A program made the translations under genes and the position numbers. A stretch of 37,109 bases of DNA from Neisseria uirgultaei (GTDB taxonomy: Bacteria; Pseudomonadota; Gammaproteobacteria; Burkholderiales; Neisseriaceae). Each line of letters starts with the position of its first letter. Position 1 is the stretch's first letter. The stretch lies in the NCBI RefSeq assembly GCF_962719845.1, contig NZ_CAUIYF010000016.1:1-37109 (forward strand). Direction: 5' to 3'. Of the stretch, positions 1 to 8,858 are shown piece after piece. Under the pieces are notes generated by a model. The model was given only the letters and a program-made list of their open reading frames with translations, was not told the origin of the DNA and did not search any database.

Positions 1-277
1 CAAAATTTTCCCCCCCCCCCCCGGACTTTGCCAATTCGTCCAGCCCGATGTTTAAAGAGGGAATCAGACCGGAATTTTGAGCTTGTGCAAGGATTTTGAT
101 ACGGCTGTCCCGCTTTTGAAAATCCTTGGCGATGGCAAGCGTGCCGTCCGTCGAGCCGTCATCGACAATCAAAATATCCAAGTTGCGCCAAGTCTGCCCC
201 ACTACGGCATCCAGTGCTTGTGCAAAATACTTTTCTACGTTGTAGGCGCAAATCAATACGCTGACTAAAGGTTGCAA
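1..277 (-). CDS. lgtA: LOS glycosyltransferase LgtA, N-terminal part (partial)
   Basis: N-terminal 92 codons of a family-2 glycosyltransferase that adds beta-1,3-GlcNAc to the lacto-N-neotetraose chain of lipooligosaccharide at the cytoplasmic face of the inner membrane. The translation begins M-QPLVSVLICAYNVEKYFAQ and contains DILIVDDGSTDGT, the nucleotide-sugar binding part of the GT-A fold. I chose a TTG start at 275-277 because AAGGGGA lies 7 nt upstream; no ATG fits. The G tract (13 G on the coding strand) falls at about codon 86 and keeps the frame open as SGGGGENF to the window edge, compatible with the usual continuation EYIARTDADD, so the allele looks ON. LgtD has a nearly identical N-terminus, but position downstream of glyS and the long G tract favour LgtA. 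Confidence 0.88.
   Translation of the reverse strand, partial: MQPLVSVLICAYNVEKYFAQALDAVVGQTWRNLDILIVDDGSTDGTLAIAKDFQKRDSRIKILAQAQNSGLIPSLNIGLDELAKSGGGGENF
10..22 (-). repeat. 13-bp homopolymeric G tract in lgtA (phase-variation switch)
   Basis: Thirteen C on the plus strand, read as 13 G in lgtA. With the preceding TCC codon, a tract of 3n+1 G keeps the frame, so 13 is in frame; gain or loss of one G by slipped-strand mispairing would truncate the protein. Slippage in this tract is the established switch for terminal LOS structure in Neisseria. Because it sits at the window edge, the downstream frame cannot be followed beyond 9 nt. Confidence 0.85.
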
Positions 278-302
278 TCCGTTCCCCTTTCCGATACGTC
301 CG

Positions 303-329
303 ATGCCGTCTGAAGGCTTCAGACGGCAT
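303..329 (-). terminator. Inverted DUS pair between glyS and lgtA
   Basis: ATGCCGTCTGAA (303-314) and its complement (318-329) form a perfect 12-bp stem with a GGC loop, 17 nt after the glyS stop and just upstream of the lgtA start. No T run follows on the minus strand, so termination may be weak and some readthrough into lgtA is possible. Confidence 0.6.
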
Positions 330-345
330 TTGGACTGTACAACGG

Positions 346-2409
346 TTACTCGCCCAAAAGCGCGATGTCGGCCACCGCGTTCATCTGCTCTGCCAAACGG
401 TTCAGCAGGTTCAGGCGGTTTTGTTTTACGGCGGCATCTTCCGCCATCACCATCACGCCGTCGAAGAAGGCATCGACTTGCGGTTTGACGGAAGCCAGCT
501 CGGACAAGGCGGTTTGGAAATTGCCTTCGGCGACGGCGGCGGCGATTTTCGGCTGCAAACCTTGCGCGGCGGCAAAGAGGGCTTTTTCTTCGTCTTGTTG
601 CAACAGGCTTTCGTTAACTGCGCCCAACTCGGCATCGGCTTTTTTCAGCAGGTTTTGTACGCGTTTGTTGGCTGCGGCGAGCGCGGCGGCTTCGGGCAGT
701 TGTTTGAACGCGGCAACGGCCTGCAGTTTGGCGGTCAAATCGTCCAAACGGCGCGGCTGTTTGGCGAGTACGGCGGCAACGATGTCTTGCGGATAATCGT
801 TTTGCAGCAACACGGCAAGGCGCGCCTGCATAAAGTCGGCGGTTTCAGACGGCGTTTTTTCGTTGAGCAAACCTTGCGGGAAGCTGTCGAATGCCGTCTG
901 AATCAGTTCGTTCACGTCCAAACCGTACTGCATCAGCATACGCAAAATACCCAAGGCGGCGCGGCGCAGGGCGTAGGGGTCTTTGTCGCCGGTCGGAATC
1001 AGGCCGATGCCCCAAATGCCGACCAAGGTTTCCAGCTTGTCCGCCAGTGCCACGGCGGTTGCCACTTTGCCGTTCGGCAGCTTGTCGCCGGCAAAACGCG
1101 GCTGGTAGTGCTGCTCGACGGCTTCGGCGATTTCTTCAGTTTCACCGTCCAAGCGGGCGTAGTATTTGCCCATCGTGCCTTGCAACTCGGGGAACTCGCC
1201 GACCATTTCGGTGACCAAGTCGGCTTTCGCCAAACGCGCGGCGCGTTCGGCTGCGGCAGCATCCGCGTCCAACGCTTTGGCGATGTGGGCGGCGATGCTT
1301 TGCAGGCGTTCGATGCGCTCGGCCTGCGAACCGATTTTGTTGTGGTACACCACGTTCGCCAGCTTGGGCAGGCGGCTTTCCAAAGCCGCTTTTTGGTCTT
1401 GCTTGTAGAAGAACTCGGCATCAGACAGGCGCGCGCGCAAAACGCGTTCGTTGCCTCGGATGATGTGCGACGGGTCTTCGGTTTGCAGGTTGGAAACCAG
1501 CAGGAAGTGGTTCATCAGCTTGCCGTTTTGGTCGAGCAGCGGGAAGTATTTTTGGTTTTGCTGCATCGTCAGAATCAGGCATTCCTGCGGCACGGCGAGG
1601 AAGTGTTCCTCAAAACCGGCTTCCAATACCACAGGCCATTCGACCAGCGCGGTTACTTCGTCCAACAATGCTTCATCGGCGGCAACGGTCGCGTTCAGAC
1701 GGCCTGCCTGCCCTTCCAATGCCGTCTGAATGGCGGCTTTGCGCTCGGCAAACGAAGCGACGACTTTGCCTTGTTCGCGCATTTGGGCGGCGTAGCTGTC
1801 GGCGTTTTCAATGGTGATTTCGCCGCTGGAAAGGAAGCGGTGTCCCAAAGTTTTGTTGCTGCTTTGCAGGCCCAAAACGCTGACGTTGACGATGTTGCCG
1901 CCGTGCAGCACAATCAGTCCGTGAACGGGGCGCACGAAGGTAAACGTGCTGCTGCCCCAACGCATCACTTTCGGAATCGGCAATTTTTTCACTGCGGCAT
2001 TGATGATGTCTTCCAAAAGCTCGCCCAGCGGTTTGCCGGTTTGGACGTATTCGTAGGCGTACACATCCTGCTTGCCGTCGTGGACGATGGTCAGGTCTTC
2101 GATTTTCGCGCCTGCACCGCGCGCAAAACCTTCCAAAGCCTTGGTCGGCGCACCGTCTTTTACAGCATTCGCCACGGCAGGGCCTTTTTTCACGATTTTT
2201 TGATCGGCCTGAACGGCTTTGACGTTTTTGACTTGAACCGCCAAACGGCGCGGCGAGGCATAAGCCGTAAATTCGGCTGCGCCGTCAACCAGTTGCGCTT
2301 TTTCCAAGCCTTCGGCAACAGCGGCGGCAAAATGGTTGCCCAGATTATTCAGGGCTTTTGGCGGGAGTTCTTCAGTAAGGAGTTCGATTAAAAGGGTTTG
2401 GGTCATCAT
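346..2409 (-). CDS. glyS: Glycyl-tRNA synthetase beta subunit
   Basis: Beta chain of the heterotetrameric (alpha2beta2) bacterial glycyl-tRNA synthetase, which charges tRNA-Gly in the cytoplasm. The 687-residue product starts MTQTLLIELLTEELPPKALN, the hallmark beginning of this family, and has the expected length (about 690). The central part carries the HD-like region and the C-terminal part the anticodon-binding region. Two ATG codons are adjacent at the start; the ribosome site before them is weak. It lies in the same direction as glyQ with a YggL-like gene between them, so the two subunits are probably co-transcribed despite not being adjacent. Compositionally ordinary for the window. Confidence 0.97.
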   Translation of the reverse strand: MMTQTLLIELLTEELPPKALNNLGNHFAAAVAEGLEKAQLVDGAAEFTAYASPRRLAVQVKNVKAVQADQKIVKKGPAVANAVKDGAPTKALEGFARGAGAKIEDLTIVHDGKQDVYAYEYVQTGKPLGELLEDIINAAVKKLPIPKVMRWGSSTFTFVRPVHGLIVLHGGNIVNVSVLGLQSSNKTLGHRFLSSGEITIENADSYAAQMREQGKVVASFAERKAAIQTALEGQAGRLNATVAADEALLDEVTALVEWPVVLEAGFEEHFLAVPQECLILTMQQNQKYFPLLDQNGKLMNHFLLVSNLQTEDPSHIIRGNERVLRARLSDAEFFYKQDQKAALESRLPKLANVVYHNKIGSQAERIERLQSIAAHIAKALDADAAAAERAARLAKADLVTEMVGEFPELQGTMGKYYARLDGETEEIAEAVEQHYQPRFAGDKLPNGKVATAVALADKLETLVGIWGIGLIPTGDKDPYALRRAALGILRMLMQYGLDVNELIQTAFDSFPQGLLNEKTPSETADFMQARLAVLLQNDYPQDIVAAVLAKQPRRLDDLTAKLQAVAAFKQLPEAAALAAANKRVQNLLKKADAELGAVNESLLQQDEEKALFAAAQGLQPKIAAAVAEGNFQTALSELASVKPQVDAFFDGVMVMAEDAAVKQNRLNLLNRLAEQMNAVADIALLGE

Positions 2410-2429
2410 TCGGCTTTCTTTGAATTTGG

Positions 2430-2840
2430 TTAATCTGCCTGTTTATAGGTTTCGCTGTAATTTTCCCAGCCGTCATCCCCGTAAAAACCGTCAACCAGCG
2501 GGGTGGCGTGCAAAGTGGCGACATCTTCGCGACCTGCCAGCCAAGAGATAATGGCTTTTTTCTCGGTTTCGCCCAAGCCTCGGGGGCCGGATTTTTGAAA
2601 CAGGCACGAAAAATCGCCGCAATCGCCCCCGCCCGCCATTTCCAAGCCGTTTGCCGCAAGATACGCAATCAGCTCGTCCATAAAGCGGTCGAACGCTTCG
2701 GCATCGTCCTCAGCTTGGTGCAAACTGCCTTGAACGCTGAAAATCAATGTTTGAAACTCGCCCAAATGCAGCTTTTTATGCTGGCGGCGGTTCATTTTGT
2801 GCAGGCGTTTCCTGCTTGGAGCGCGGAAATAGACAGGCAT
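2430..2840 (-). CDS. YggL-family (DUF469) protein
   Basis: Small protein of 136 residues with the family block RRQHKKLHLGEFQTLIFSVQ near the N-terminus, equivalent to the RSRRLRKKMHIDEFQ region of E. coli YggL. YggL has been reported to associate with the 50S ribosomal subunit; the role here is inferred from family only. The start at 2840 is supported by AGGA about 6 nt upstream; a second Met at codon 16 would also retain the family core but lacks such a site. It is inserted between glyQ and glyS on the same strand, a placement consistent with co-expression with translation genes. The acidic C-terminal half ends DGFYGDDGWENYSETYKQAD. Confidence 0.82.
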   Translation of the reverse strand: MPVYFRAPSRKRLHKMNRRQHKKLHLGEFQTLIFSVQGSLHQAEDDAEAFDRFMDELIAYLAANGLEMAGGGDCGDFSCLFQKSGPRGLGETEKKAIISWLAGREDVATLHATPLVDGFYGDDGWENYSETYKQAD

Positions 2841-2916
2841 GATTTTCCTAAAATATATAATGGTTTACAGACGGCTGCCATATCGGGCCGCCCGAACGTA
2901 AAAAATCGTCGCCCCC

Positions 2917-3822
2917 TTAGGCAGCATTTGCCTTCATTAAGGGAAAGCCCAGTTTTTCGCGGCTTTCGACATATTTTTGCGCTACAGCGCGGCTCAGCGC
3001 GCGGATGCGGCCGATGTAGGTTGCCCGCTCGGTTACGGAAATCGCGCCGCGCGCGTCCAAGAGGTTGAACGTATGCCCCGCTTTGAGGACCAGCTCGTAG
3101 GCAGGCAGGGCGAGGCTGGCGTTTTCTTCGGCGAGCAGGCGTTTGGCTTGCGCTTCGTAGTCGTTGAATTGGCGCAACAGCCAGTCGGCATCGCTGTATT
3201 CGAAGTTGTAGGTGGATTGCTCGACTTCGTTTTGGTGGTACACGTCGCCGTAGCTTACGGTATTACCGTCCGGCGTTTTTGCCCAAACGAGGTCATAGAC
3301 GTTTTCCACGCCTTGCAGGTACATCGCCAAGCGTTCGATGCCGTAGGTGATTTCACCGAGTACGGGCGTGCAGTCGATGCCGCCGACTTGTTGGAAATAG
3401 GTGAACTGGGTTACTTCCATGCCGTTAAGCCAGACTTCCCAGCCCAAACCCCATGCGCCGAGGGTGGGGTTTTCCCAGTCGTCTTCGACGAAGCGGATGT
3501 CGTGCACTTTGGGGTCGATGCCCAATTCGCGCAGGGAGTCGAGATAGAGGTCTTGGATATTGGCGGGGGCGGGTTTGAGGGCGACTTGGAATTGGTAATA
3601 GTGTTGCAGGCGGTTGGGGTTGTCGCCGTAGCGGCCGTCTTTGGGGCGGCGGCTGGGTTGGACGTAGGCGGCAAACCAAGGCTCTGGGCCGAGCGCGCGC
3701 AGGCAGGTGGCGGGGTGGGAAGTACCTGCGCCGACTTCCATGTCGAAAGGTTGGATGACGGTGCAGCCTTTGTCTGCCCAAAATGTTTGCAGTTTAAAGA
3801 TGATTTGTTGAAAGGTGAGCAT
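2917..3822 (-). CDS. glyQ: Glycyl-tRNA synthetase alpha subunit
   Basis: Alpha chain, 301 residues, of the tetrameric glycyl-tRNA synthetase; it carries the class II catalytic core that forms glycyl-adenylate. The N-terminus (LTFQQIIFKLQTFWADKGC) and the blocks QPFDMEVGAGTSHPATCLRA and YVQPSRRPKDGRYGDNPNRL (the latter around class II motif 2) are diagnostic. Length matches the family. The ATG at 3822 gives the canonical start, though no strong ribosome site is visible. First gene of the glyQ-yggL-glyS run. The 5' side holds an AT-only palindrome (3838-3856). Confidence 0.97.
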   Translation of the reverse strand: MLTFQQIIFKLQTFWADKGCTVIQPFDMEVGAGTSHPATCLRALGPEPWFAAYVQPSRRPKDGRYGDNPNRLQHYYQFQVALKPAPANIQDLYLDSLRELGIDPKVHDIRFVEDDWENPTLGAWGLGWEVWLNGMEVTQFTYFQQVGGIDCTPVLGEITYGIERLAMYLQGVENVYDLVWAKTPDGNTVSYGDVYHQNEVEQSTYNFEYSDADWLLRQFNDYEAQAKRLLAEENASLALPAYELVLKAGHTFNLLDARGAISVTERATYIGRIRALSRAVAQKYVESREKLGFPLMKANAA

Positions 3823-3837
3823 GGCTTATGGTTCGAT

Positions 3838-3856
3838 AAAATAAAGGTTTTATTTT
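3838..3856. promoter_or_regulatory. AT-only palindrome upstream of glyQ
   Basis: AAAATAAA and TTTATTTT separated by GGT, centred about 25 nt before the glyQ start. It is a perfect 8-bp inverted repeat. It may be part of the promoter or an RNA hairpin in the leader; no function is established. The rest of 3857-3945 shows nothing I can name. Confidence 0.3.
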
Positions 3857-3945
3857 ACTGTTTCCATAGCCGCTTGAATAGATTTATCTCGAAGACAGCC
3901 TGATTTGAAACCAGGGGATGGATAATTTTTTAATTTAAATCTGGA

Positions 3946-3974
3946 AAATAAAAAGCACGGCCAAACGGCCGTGC
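3946..3974 (-). terminator. Intrinsic terminator of the atp operon
   Basis: GCACGGCC (3955-3962) pairs with GGCCGTGC (3967-3974) across a 4-nt loop. On the minus strand the stem is followed directly by TTTTTATTTT, a classical Rho-independent terminator 20 nt past the atpC stop. Confidence 0.9.
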
Positions 3975-3993
3975 TTTCCCAAACCACACAAGT

Positions 3994-4416
3994 TTATTTC
4001 TTGTGCGAACGGATATAGTCCAAAGTCTTGAGCTGTGCAATTGCGGCAGCCAATGCCTTGTGCGCCTCCGCCAAATCCTTGTTGTCTTTGGCTTGAGAGA
4101 TACCGGCTTCGGCAGCTTTTTTCGCCTCTTCCGCACGTGCCTGATCCATCTCCGCACTACGGACGGCAACGTCCGCCAAAACGGTAACTTTATCAGGTTG
4201 AACTTCCAAGACGCCACCGGAAACAGCAACTAGGACCTCCTTATCCTCGCCGGGAACAGTCAAACGCAAAGCTCCCGGCCGCACCAAACTCATAATCGGC
4301 TCGTGTCGCGGGTAAATACCAAGCTCACCTTGAACGGTCGGAACCACTACAAAGCTGGCTTCGCCCGAATAGATGTTTTGCTCGCTACTGACCACTTCAA
4401 CTTGCATGACGCTCAT
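3994..4416 (-). CDS. atpC: F1Fo ATP synthase epsilon subunit
   Basis: Epsilon chain of F1, 140 residues, part of the central rotor and an intrinsic inhibitor of ATP hydrolysis. The N-terminal beta-sandwich is recognisable (MQVEVVSSEQNIYSGEASFV and GELGIYPRHEPIMS), followed by two C-terminal helices rich in Ala, Glu and Lys. The start at 4416 is set by a perfect AAGGAGGT 4 nt upstream; an internal Met at codon 4 is closer to the usual family start but has no better site. Last gene of the atp operon, 10 nt after atpD and directly before the intrinsic terminator. Confidence 0.96.
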   Translation of the reverse strand: MSVMQVEVVSSEQNIYSGEASFVVVPTVQGELGIYPRHEPIMSLVRPGALRLTVPGEDKEVLVAVSGGVLEVQPDKVTVLADVAVRSAEMDQARAEEAKKAAEAGISQAKDNKDLAEAHKALAAAIAQLKTLDYIRSHKK

Positions 4417-4426
4417 GCCGACCTCC

Positions 4427-5824
4427 TTAGTTTAAGGTTTTCGCTTTCTCTACTGCTTCTTCAATGCTGCCGACCATATAGAATGCCTGCTCGGGCAGAT
4501 GGTCGTATTCGCCGTTCAAAATGGCTTTGAAGCCGGCAATGGTATCGCGCAGGGCGACATATTTGCCCGGAGAACCTGTAAACACTTCGGCAACGTGGAA
4601 CGGTTGGGACAGGAAGCGTTGGATTTTACGCGCACGCATTACGGTCAGTTTGTCTTCATCAGACAATTCGTCCATACCCAAGATGGCGATGATGTCGCGC
4701 AATTCTTTGTATTTCTGCAGGGTGGACTGTACGCCGCGCGCTACGTCGTAGTGCTCTTGACCCAATACCATCGGATCTAATTGGCGCGAAGTAGAATCAA
4801 GCGGATCGACTGCCGGGTAAATACCCAAAGAGGCAATATCACGGCTCAATACGACGGTTGCGTCCAAGTGGGCAAACGTTGTTGCCGGAGACGGGTCGGT
4901 CAAGTCGTCTGCAGGTACATATACGGCTTGGATGGAAGTAATAGAACCGGTTTGGGTAGAGGTAATACGCTCCTGCAAACGACCCATTTCTTCTGCCAAT
5001 GTCGGTTGGTAGCCCACTGCAGACGGCATACGGCCCAACAATGCGGATACTTCGGTACCGGCCAGAGTGTAACGGTAGATGTTGTCGACGAAGAACAATA
5101 CGTCGCGGCCTTTACCGTTTTCATCTTTTTCGTCACGGAAGTATTCGGCCATAGTCAAACCGGTCAAAGCAACGCGCAGACGGTTGCCTGGAGGTTCGTT
5201 CATTTGGCCATACACCATGGCTACTTTATCCAATACGTTGGAATCTTTCATCTCGTGGTAGAAGTCGTTACCTTCACGGGTACGTTCACCCACACCTGCG
5301 AACACGGACAGACCGCTGTGCGCTTTGGCGATGTTGTTGATCAATTCCATCATGTTCACGGTTTTGCCCACACCGGCACCACCGAACAGACCTACTTTAC
5401 CGCCCTTAGCAAACGGACACAGCAAGTCGATCACTTTAATACCGGTTTCCAGCAATTCGGTAGTTGAAGACAACTCGTCGAATTTCGGAGCAGTTTGGTG
5501 AATGGCGCGGCTCTTGTCGGTATCGATAGGACCTGCTTCATCAACAGGCGTACCCAATACGTCGACAATACGACCCAATGTACCTTTACCTACCGGCACA
5601 GTGATTGGCGCACCAGTATTGCTTACAGACATGCCGCGTTTCAGGCCGTCTGAACTACCCATTGCAATAGTACGGACAACGCCATCGCCCAGAAGCTGTT
5701 GAACTTCCAGAGTCAGACCGTTCTCGTCCAATTTCAGGGCATCGTAAACATGCGGGATAGCATCGCGTGGAAATTCCACGTCAACCACCGCACCAATAAC
5801 TTGTACGATTTTGCCTTGGCTCAT
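4427..5824 (-). CDS. atpD: F1Fo ATP synthase beta subunit
   Basis: Catalytic beta chain of F1, 465 residues. The P loop GGAGVGKT is at residues 148-155, with GERTREGNDFYHEM and the adenine-pocket region FHVAEVFTGSPGKYV further on. It binds and converts ADP and phosphate to ATP at the alpha-beta interface on the cytoplasmic side. Start chosen at ATG 5824 with TTAGGAT about 8 nt upstream. It is separated from atpG by 38 nt that contain a single DUS. Length and sequence are ordinary for the family. Confidence 0.98.
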   Translation of the reverse strand: MSQGKIVQVIGAVVDVEFPRDAIPHVYDALKLDENGLTLEVQQLLGDGVVRTIAMGSSDGLKRGMSVSNTGAPITVPVGKGTLGRIVDVLGTPVDEAGPIDTDKSRAIHQTAPKFDELSSTTELLETGIKVIDLLCPFAKGGKVGLFGGAGVGKTVNMMELINNIAKAHSGLSVFAGVGERTREGNDFYHEMKDSNVLDKVAMVYGQMNEPPGNRLRVALTGLTMAEYFRDEKDENGKGRDVLFFVDNIYRYTLAGTEVSALLGRMPSAVGYQPTLAEEMGRLQERITSTQTGSITSIQAVYVPADDLTDPSPATTFAHLDATVVLSRDIASLGIYPAVDPLDSTSRQLDPMVLGQEHYDVARGVQSTLQKYKELRDIIAILGMDELSDEDKLTVMRARKIQRFLSQPFHVAEVFTGSPGKYVALRDTIAGFKAILNGEYDHLPEQAFYMVGSIEEAVEKAKTLN

Positions 5825-5862
5825 TATCGTATCCTAATTTCCTGTTCAGGCTTCAGACGGCA

Positions 5863-6738
5863 TTAAACTGCCGCCGCACCTGCTACAATTTCTGACAATT
5901 CTGTGGTAATCGCGGCTTGACGCGATTTGTTGTACACCAAGCGCAATTCTTTGATGGCATTGCCTGCGTTGTCGGTTGCGGCTTTCATCGCTACCATACG
6001 CGCAGCTTGTTCGGATGCCATGTTGTCGCTCAATGCCTGATAAACCACAGACTCTAAATAGCGGCGAACCAAATATTCCAATACGGCGATAGGACTCGGC
6101 TCGTAGAGATATTCCCAAGTAAATGAAGAATGACCTGTTCCGTCGTCAATAACATTTTCGCCGATGGGCAGCAAAACCTCCATACGCGGCTCTTGGCGCA
6201 TCGTATTGATGAAACGCGAATAAACCATATGGATACGGTCTAATTCATGCTTCTCATAACGTTGGAAGATTTCGGTCAAAGGGCCGAGCAACGCTTCCAT
6301 TTTCGGGGTATCGCCCAAATTGGCCGCACTGGCAATAACGTTCAAACCGATGCTTTGGCAAGCGGTCAAACCTTTACTGCCCAAGCACACGACTTCGACT
6401 TCGATGCCTTGTTCCTGATACTCTTGAACTTGCGCCAAAAACTTTTTCAGTACGTTTGCGTTCAAGCCGCCGCACAAACCTTTGTCCGAGGTAATCAAGA
6501 TGAAACCGGCACGGCGTACTTCGCTGCGCGGCTCCAACAATTTGATACCGTGATCGGCATTGGTCTGTGCGAGATGGCTCATCACCGTACGCACTTTTTC
6601 GGCGTACGGACGCGCCAGGCGCATCCGGTCTTGAGTCTTCCGCATTTTAGAGGTTGACACCATTTGCATCGCTTTAGTGATCTTTTGGGTATTTTGAACA
6701 CTGCGGATTTTGGTGAGAATCTCTTTTCCGACTGCCAT
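5863..6738 (-). CDS. atpG: F1Fo ATP synthase gamma subunit
   Basis: Gamma chain, 291 residues, forming the coiled-coil shaft of the F1 rotor. The N-terminal GKEILTKIRSVQNTQKITKA and the C-terminal AASDNAGNAI-like helix (here ATDNAGNAIKELRLVYNKSR) are the conserved shaft segments. Start at 6738 has AAAGGAG 7 nt upstream. The stop codon overlaps a DUS on its 3' side (5852-5863), creating a five-codon reading frame between atpG and atpD (see findings). Confidence 0.97.
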   Translation of the reverse strand: MAVGKEILTKIRSVQNTQKITKAMQMVSTSKMRKTQDRMRLARPYAEKVRTVMSHLAQTNADHGIKLLEPRSEVRRAGFILITSDKGLCGGLNANVLKKFLAQVQEYQEQGIEVEVVCLGSKGLTACQSIGLNVIASAANLGDTPKMEALLGPLTEIFQRYEKHELDRIHMVYSRFINTMRQEPRMEVLLPIGENVIDDGTGHSSFTWEYLYEPSPIAVLEYLVRRYLESVVYQALSDNMASEQAARMVAMKAATDNAGNAIKELRLVYNKSRQAAITTELSEIVAGAAAV

Positions 6739-6762
6739 TTCAGACTCCTTTCATCTCAATAC

Positions 6763-8310
6763 TTATGCTTGGTAAGCGTAAGAAGATTTGAAAGATTTCA
6801 TGGCTGCTTCAAGCGTTTTCTCGCTCTCGTCGGACATTGCACCTGAAGCATTGACGGCTTCCAAAACTTCCGGATGTTGGGTACGGACAAAGCTCAAAAA
6901 TTCAGATTCAAAAGCCAGAGCTTTGGCAACCGGAACATCTGCGTAAGAACCGTTGTTGATCGCCCACAAAGTCAATGCCATTTCGGCAGTGTTCAATGTG
7001 CTGAATTGTTTTTGTTTCATCAATTCAGTAACCACTTCACCGTGTTGCAGCTGTTTGCGTGTTGCTTCGTCCAAATCGGAAGCAAATTGCGAGAACGCCG
7101 CCAATTCACGGTACTGTGCCAACGCCAAACGGATACCGCCACCCAGTTTTTTGATGACTTTGGTTTGTGCTGCACCACCTACGCGCGATACGGAAATACC
7201 GGCATTGATTGCAGGACGGATACCGGCGTTGAAGAGGTCGGTTTCCAAGAAGATCTGACCGTCGGTAATCGAAATGACGTTAGTTGGAACGAAAGCAGAT
7301 ACGTCACCTGCTTGGGTTTCGATAATCGGCAAAGCAGTCAGAGAACCGGTTTTGCCTTTTACTTCGCCATTGGTCAGTTTTTCAACTTCATTTTCGCTGA
7401 CACGTGCCGCACGTTCCAACAGACGGGAGTGCAGGTAGAACACATCGCCGGGATAGGCTTCGCGGCCGGGCGGACGGCGCAAAAGCAGGGAAATTTGACG
7501 GTAAGCCACAGCCTGTTTGGACAAATCGTCATAAACAATCAAGGCATCTTCGCCACGGTCGCGGAAGAATTCACCCATCGTACAACCTGAATAAGGTGCG
7601 ATATATTGCAATGCCGCCGCTTCAGATGCAGTTGCAGCAACCACAATCGTGTGTTCCATCGCGCCATGCTCTTCCAATTTGCGGACTACGTTGGCAATAG
7701 AAGATGCTTTTTGACCGATAGCGACATAGATACAGATAACACCCGTACTTTTTTGGTTGACGATGGCATCCAATGCTACGGCTGTTTTACCTGTCTGACG
7801 GTCGCCAATAATTAACTCACGCTGACCGCGACCAACAGGAACCATAGAGTCGATGGCTTTCAAGCCGGTTTGCATCGGCTGGTCAACCGATTTGCGCGCA
7901 ATTACGCCCGGTGCGATTTTTTCAATTGGTGCAGTCAAAGTTGTATTAATCGGGCCTTTACCGTCGATAGGCCGACCCAATGCATCAACGACGCGCCCGA
8001 CCAGTTCGCGTCCGACCGGCACTTCTAAAATACGGCCGGTACAGGTAACTGTATCGCCTTCTTTAATATGTTCGTACTCGCCCAACACTACGGCACCGAC
8101 GGAGTCGCGCTCCAGGTTCATCGCCAAGCCGAACGTGTTGCCCGGGAATTCGAGCATCTCACCTTGCATTGCATCTGACAAACCATGGATGCGAACGATA
8201 CCGTCAGTTACCGAAATCACCGTACCACGGGTACGCACTTCGGCATTTACAGACAGATTTTCGATCTTGGCTTTAATCAGATCGCTAATTTCAGCAGGAT
8301 TAAGCTGCAT
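6763..8310 (-). CDS. atpA: F1Fo ATP synthase alpha subunit
   Basis: Non-catalytic nucleotide-binding alpha chain, 515 residues. The P loop GDRQTGKT is at residues 169-176, and the alpha-family segment SVRVSGGAAQ-like ISVSRVGGAAQ lies downstream. Alternates with beta in the F1 hexamer. Start at 8310 has AGGAGA 7 nt upstream. Lies 10 nt after atpH in the atp operon. Confidence 0.98.
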   Translation of the reverse strand: MQLNPAEISDLIKAKIENLSVNAEVRTRGTVISVTDGIVRIHGLSDAMQGEMLEFPGNTFGLAMNLERDSVGAVVLGEYEHIKEGDTVTCTGRILEVPVGRELVGRVVDALGRPIDGKGPINTTLTAPIEKIAPGVIARKSVDQPMQTGLKAIDSMVPVGRGQRELIIGDRQTGKTAVALDAIVNQKSTGVICIYVAIGQKASSIANVVRKLEEHGAMEHTIVVAATASEAAALQYIAPYSGCTMGEFFRDRGEDALIVYDDLSKQAVAYRQISLLLRRPPGREAYPGDVFYLHSRLLERAARVSENEVEKLTNGEVKGKTGSLTALPIIETQAGDVSAFVPTNVISITDGQIFLETDLFNAGIRPAINAGISVSRVGGAAQTKVIKKLGGGIRLALAQYRELAAFSQFASDLDEATRKQLQHGEVVTELMKQKQFSTLNTAEMALTLWAINNGSYADVPVAKALAFESEFLSFVRTQHPEVLEAVNASGAMSDESEKTLEAAMKSFKSSYAYQA

Positions 8311-8320
8311 GAAAACTCTC

Positions 8321-8854
8321 CTAATTCGTCATAGTCGTGTACAAGGCACTCAGTTTGCCTTGTACAGACAAATCCAAAACCTGATCTCCCACTTCAACTT
8401 TTATGCCGCCAATCAGCTCCGGTTCGATTTCGACAGAGATTTTCAGCTCGCTGTCGAAACGCTTATTCAGCATTTGCGCCAACTCGCCGACCTGTTTGTC
8501 GGTCAACGGATAGGCACTGTAAATGACGGCAGATTTGATATGGTTGAATGATAAGGTCAAGTCTTGATATTGAGCATATACTTCCGGCAATACCGACAAA
8601 CGTTTCTGCCCGGCCAAGACGATAACAAAGTTTTTCAACTCCTTGTCTTTCAAACCGACCAAATCGATGAGGATATCTGCTTTTTCTGAAGCATTCGTTT
8701 CAGGACGGTCAATCAATGAAGCCACCTTCCCTTCCTGAACAACCGCCGCAAGTTTTTCCAGTCCGCCCAACCAAGACTCAATTTGGTTTTTTTCCTGAGC
8801 CAAACCGAACAATGCCTTTGCATAAGGTCTGGCAATCGTTGCGAACTCTGCCAT
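8321..8854 (-). CDS. atpH: F1Fo ATP synthase delta subunit
   Basis: Delta chain, 177 residues, which ties the top of the F1 hexamer to the peripheral stalk (b subunits). The N-terminal helical domain begins AEFATIARPYAKALFGLA, typical of the OSCP/delta family, and the C-terminal part has the conserved GGIKVEVGDQVLDLSVQGKL. Start at 8854 follows AGGAG by about 10 nt. Only 4 nt separate it from atpF, so translation is probably coupled. Confidence 0.97.
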   Translation of the reverse strand: MAEFATIARPYAKALFGLAQEKNQIESWLGGLEKLAAVVQEGKVASLIDRPETNASEKADILIDLVGLKDKELKNFVIVLAGQKRLSVLPEVYAQYQDLTLSFNHIKSAVIYSAYPLTDKQVGELAQMLNKRFDSELKISVEIEPELIGGIKVEVGDQVLDLSVQGKLSALYTTMTN

Positions 8855-8858
8855 AAGA

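Noticed and set aside
421..2391. Long open frame of 656 codons on the plus strand opposite glyS
   Set aside because: It is the antisense shadow of glyS, whose family sequence is unmistakable; the plus-strand product is low-complexity Phe/Gly/Gln-rich with no ribosome site.
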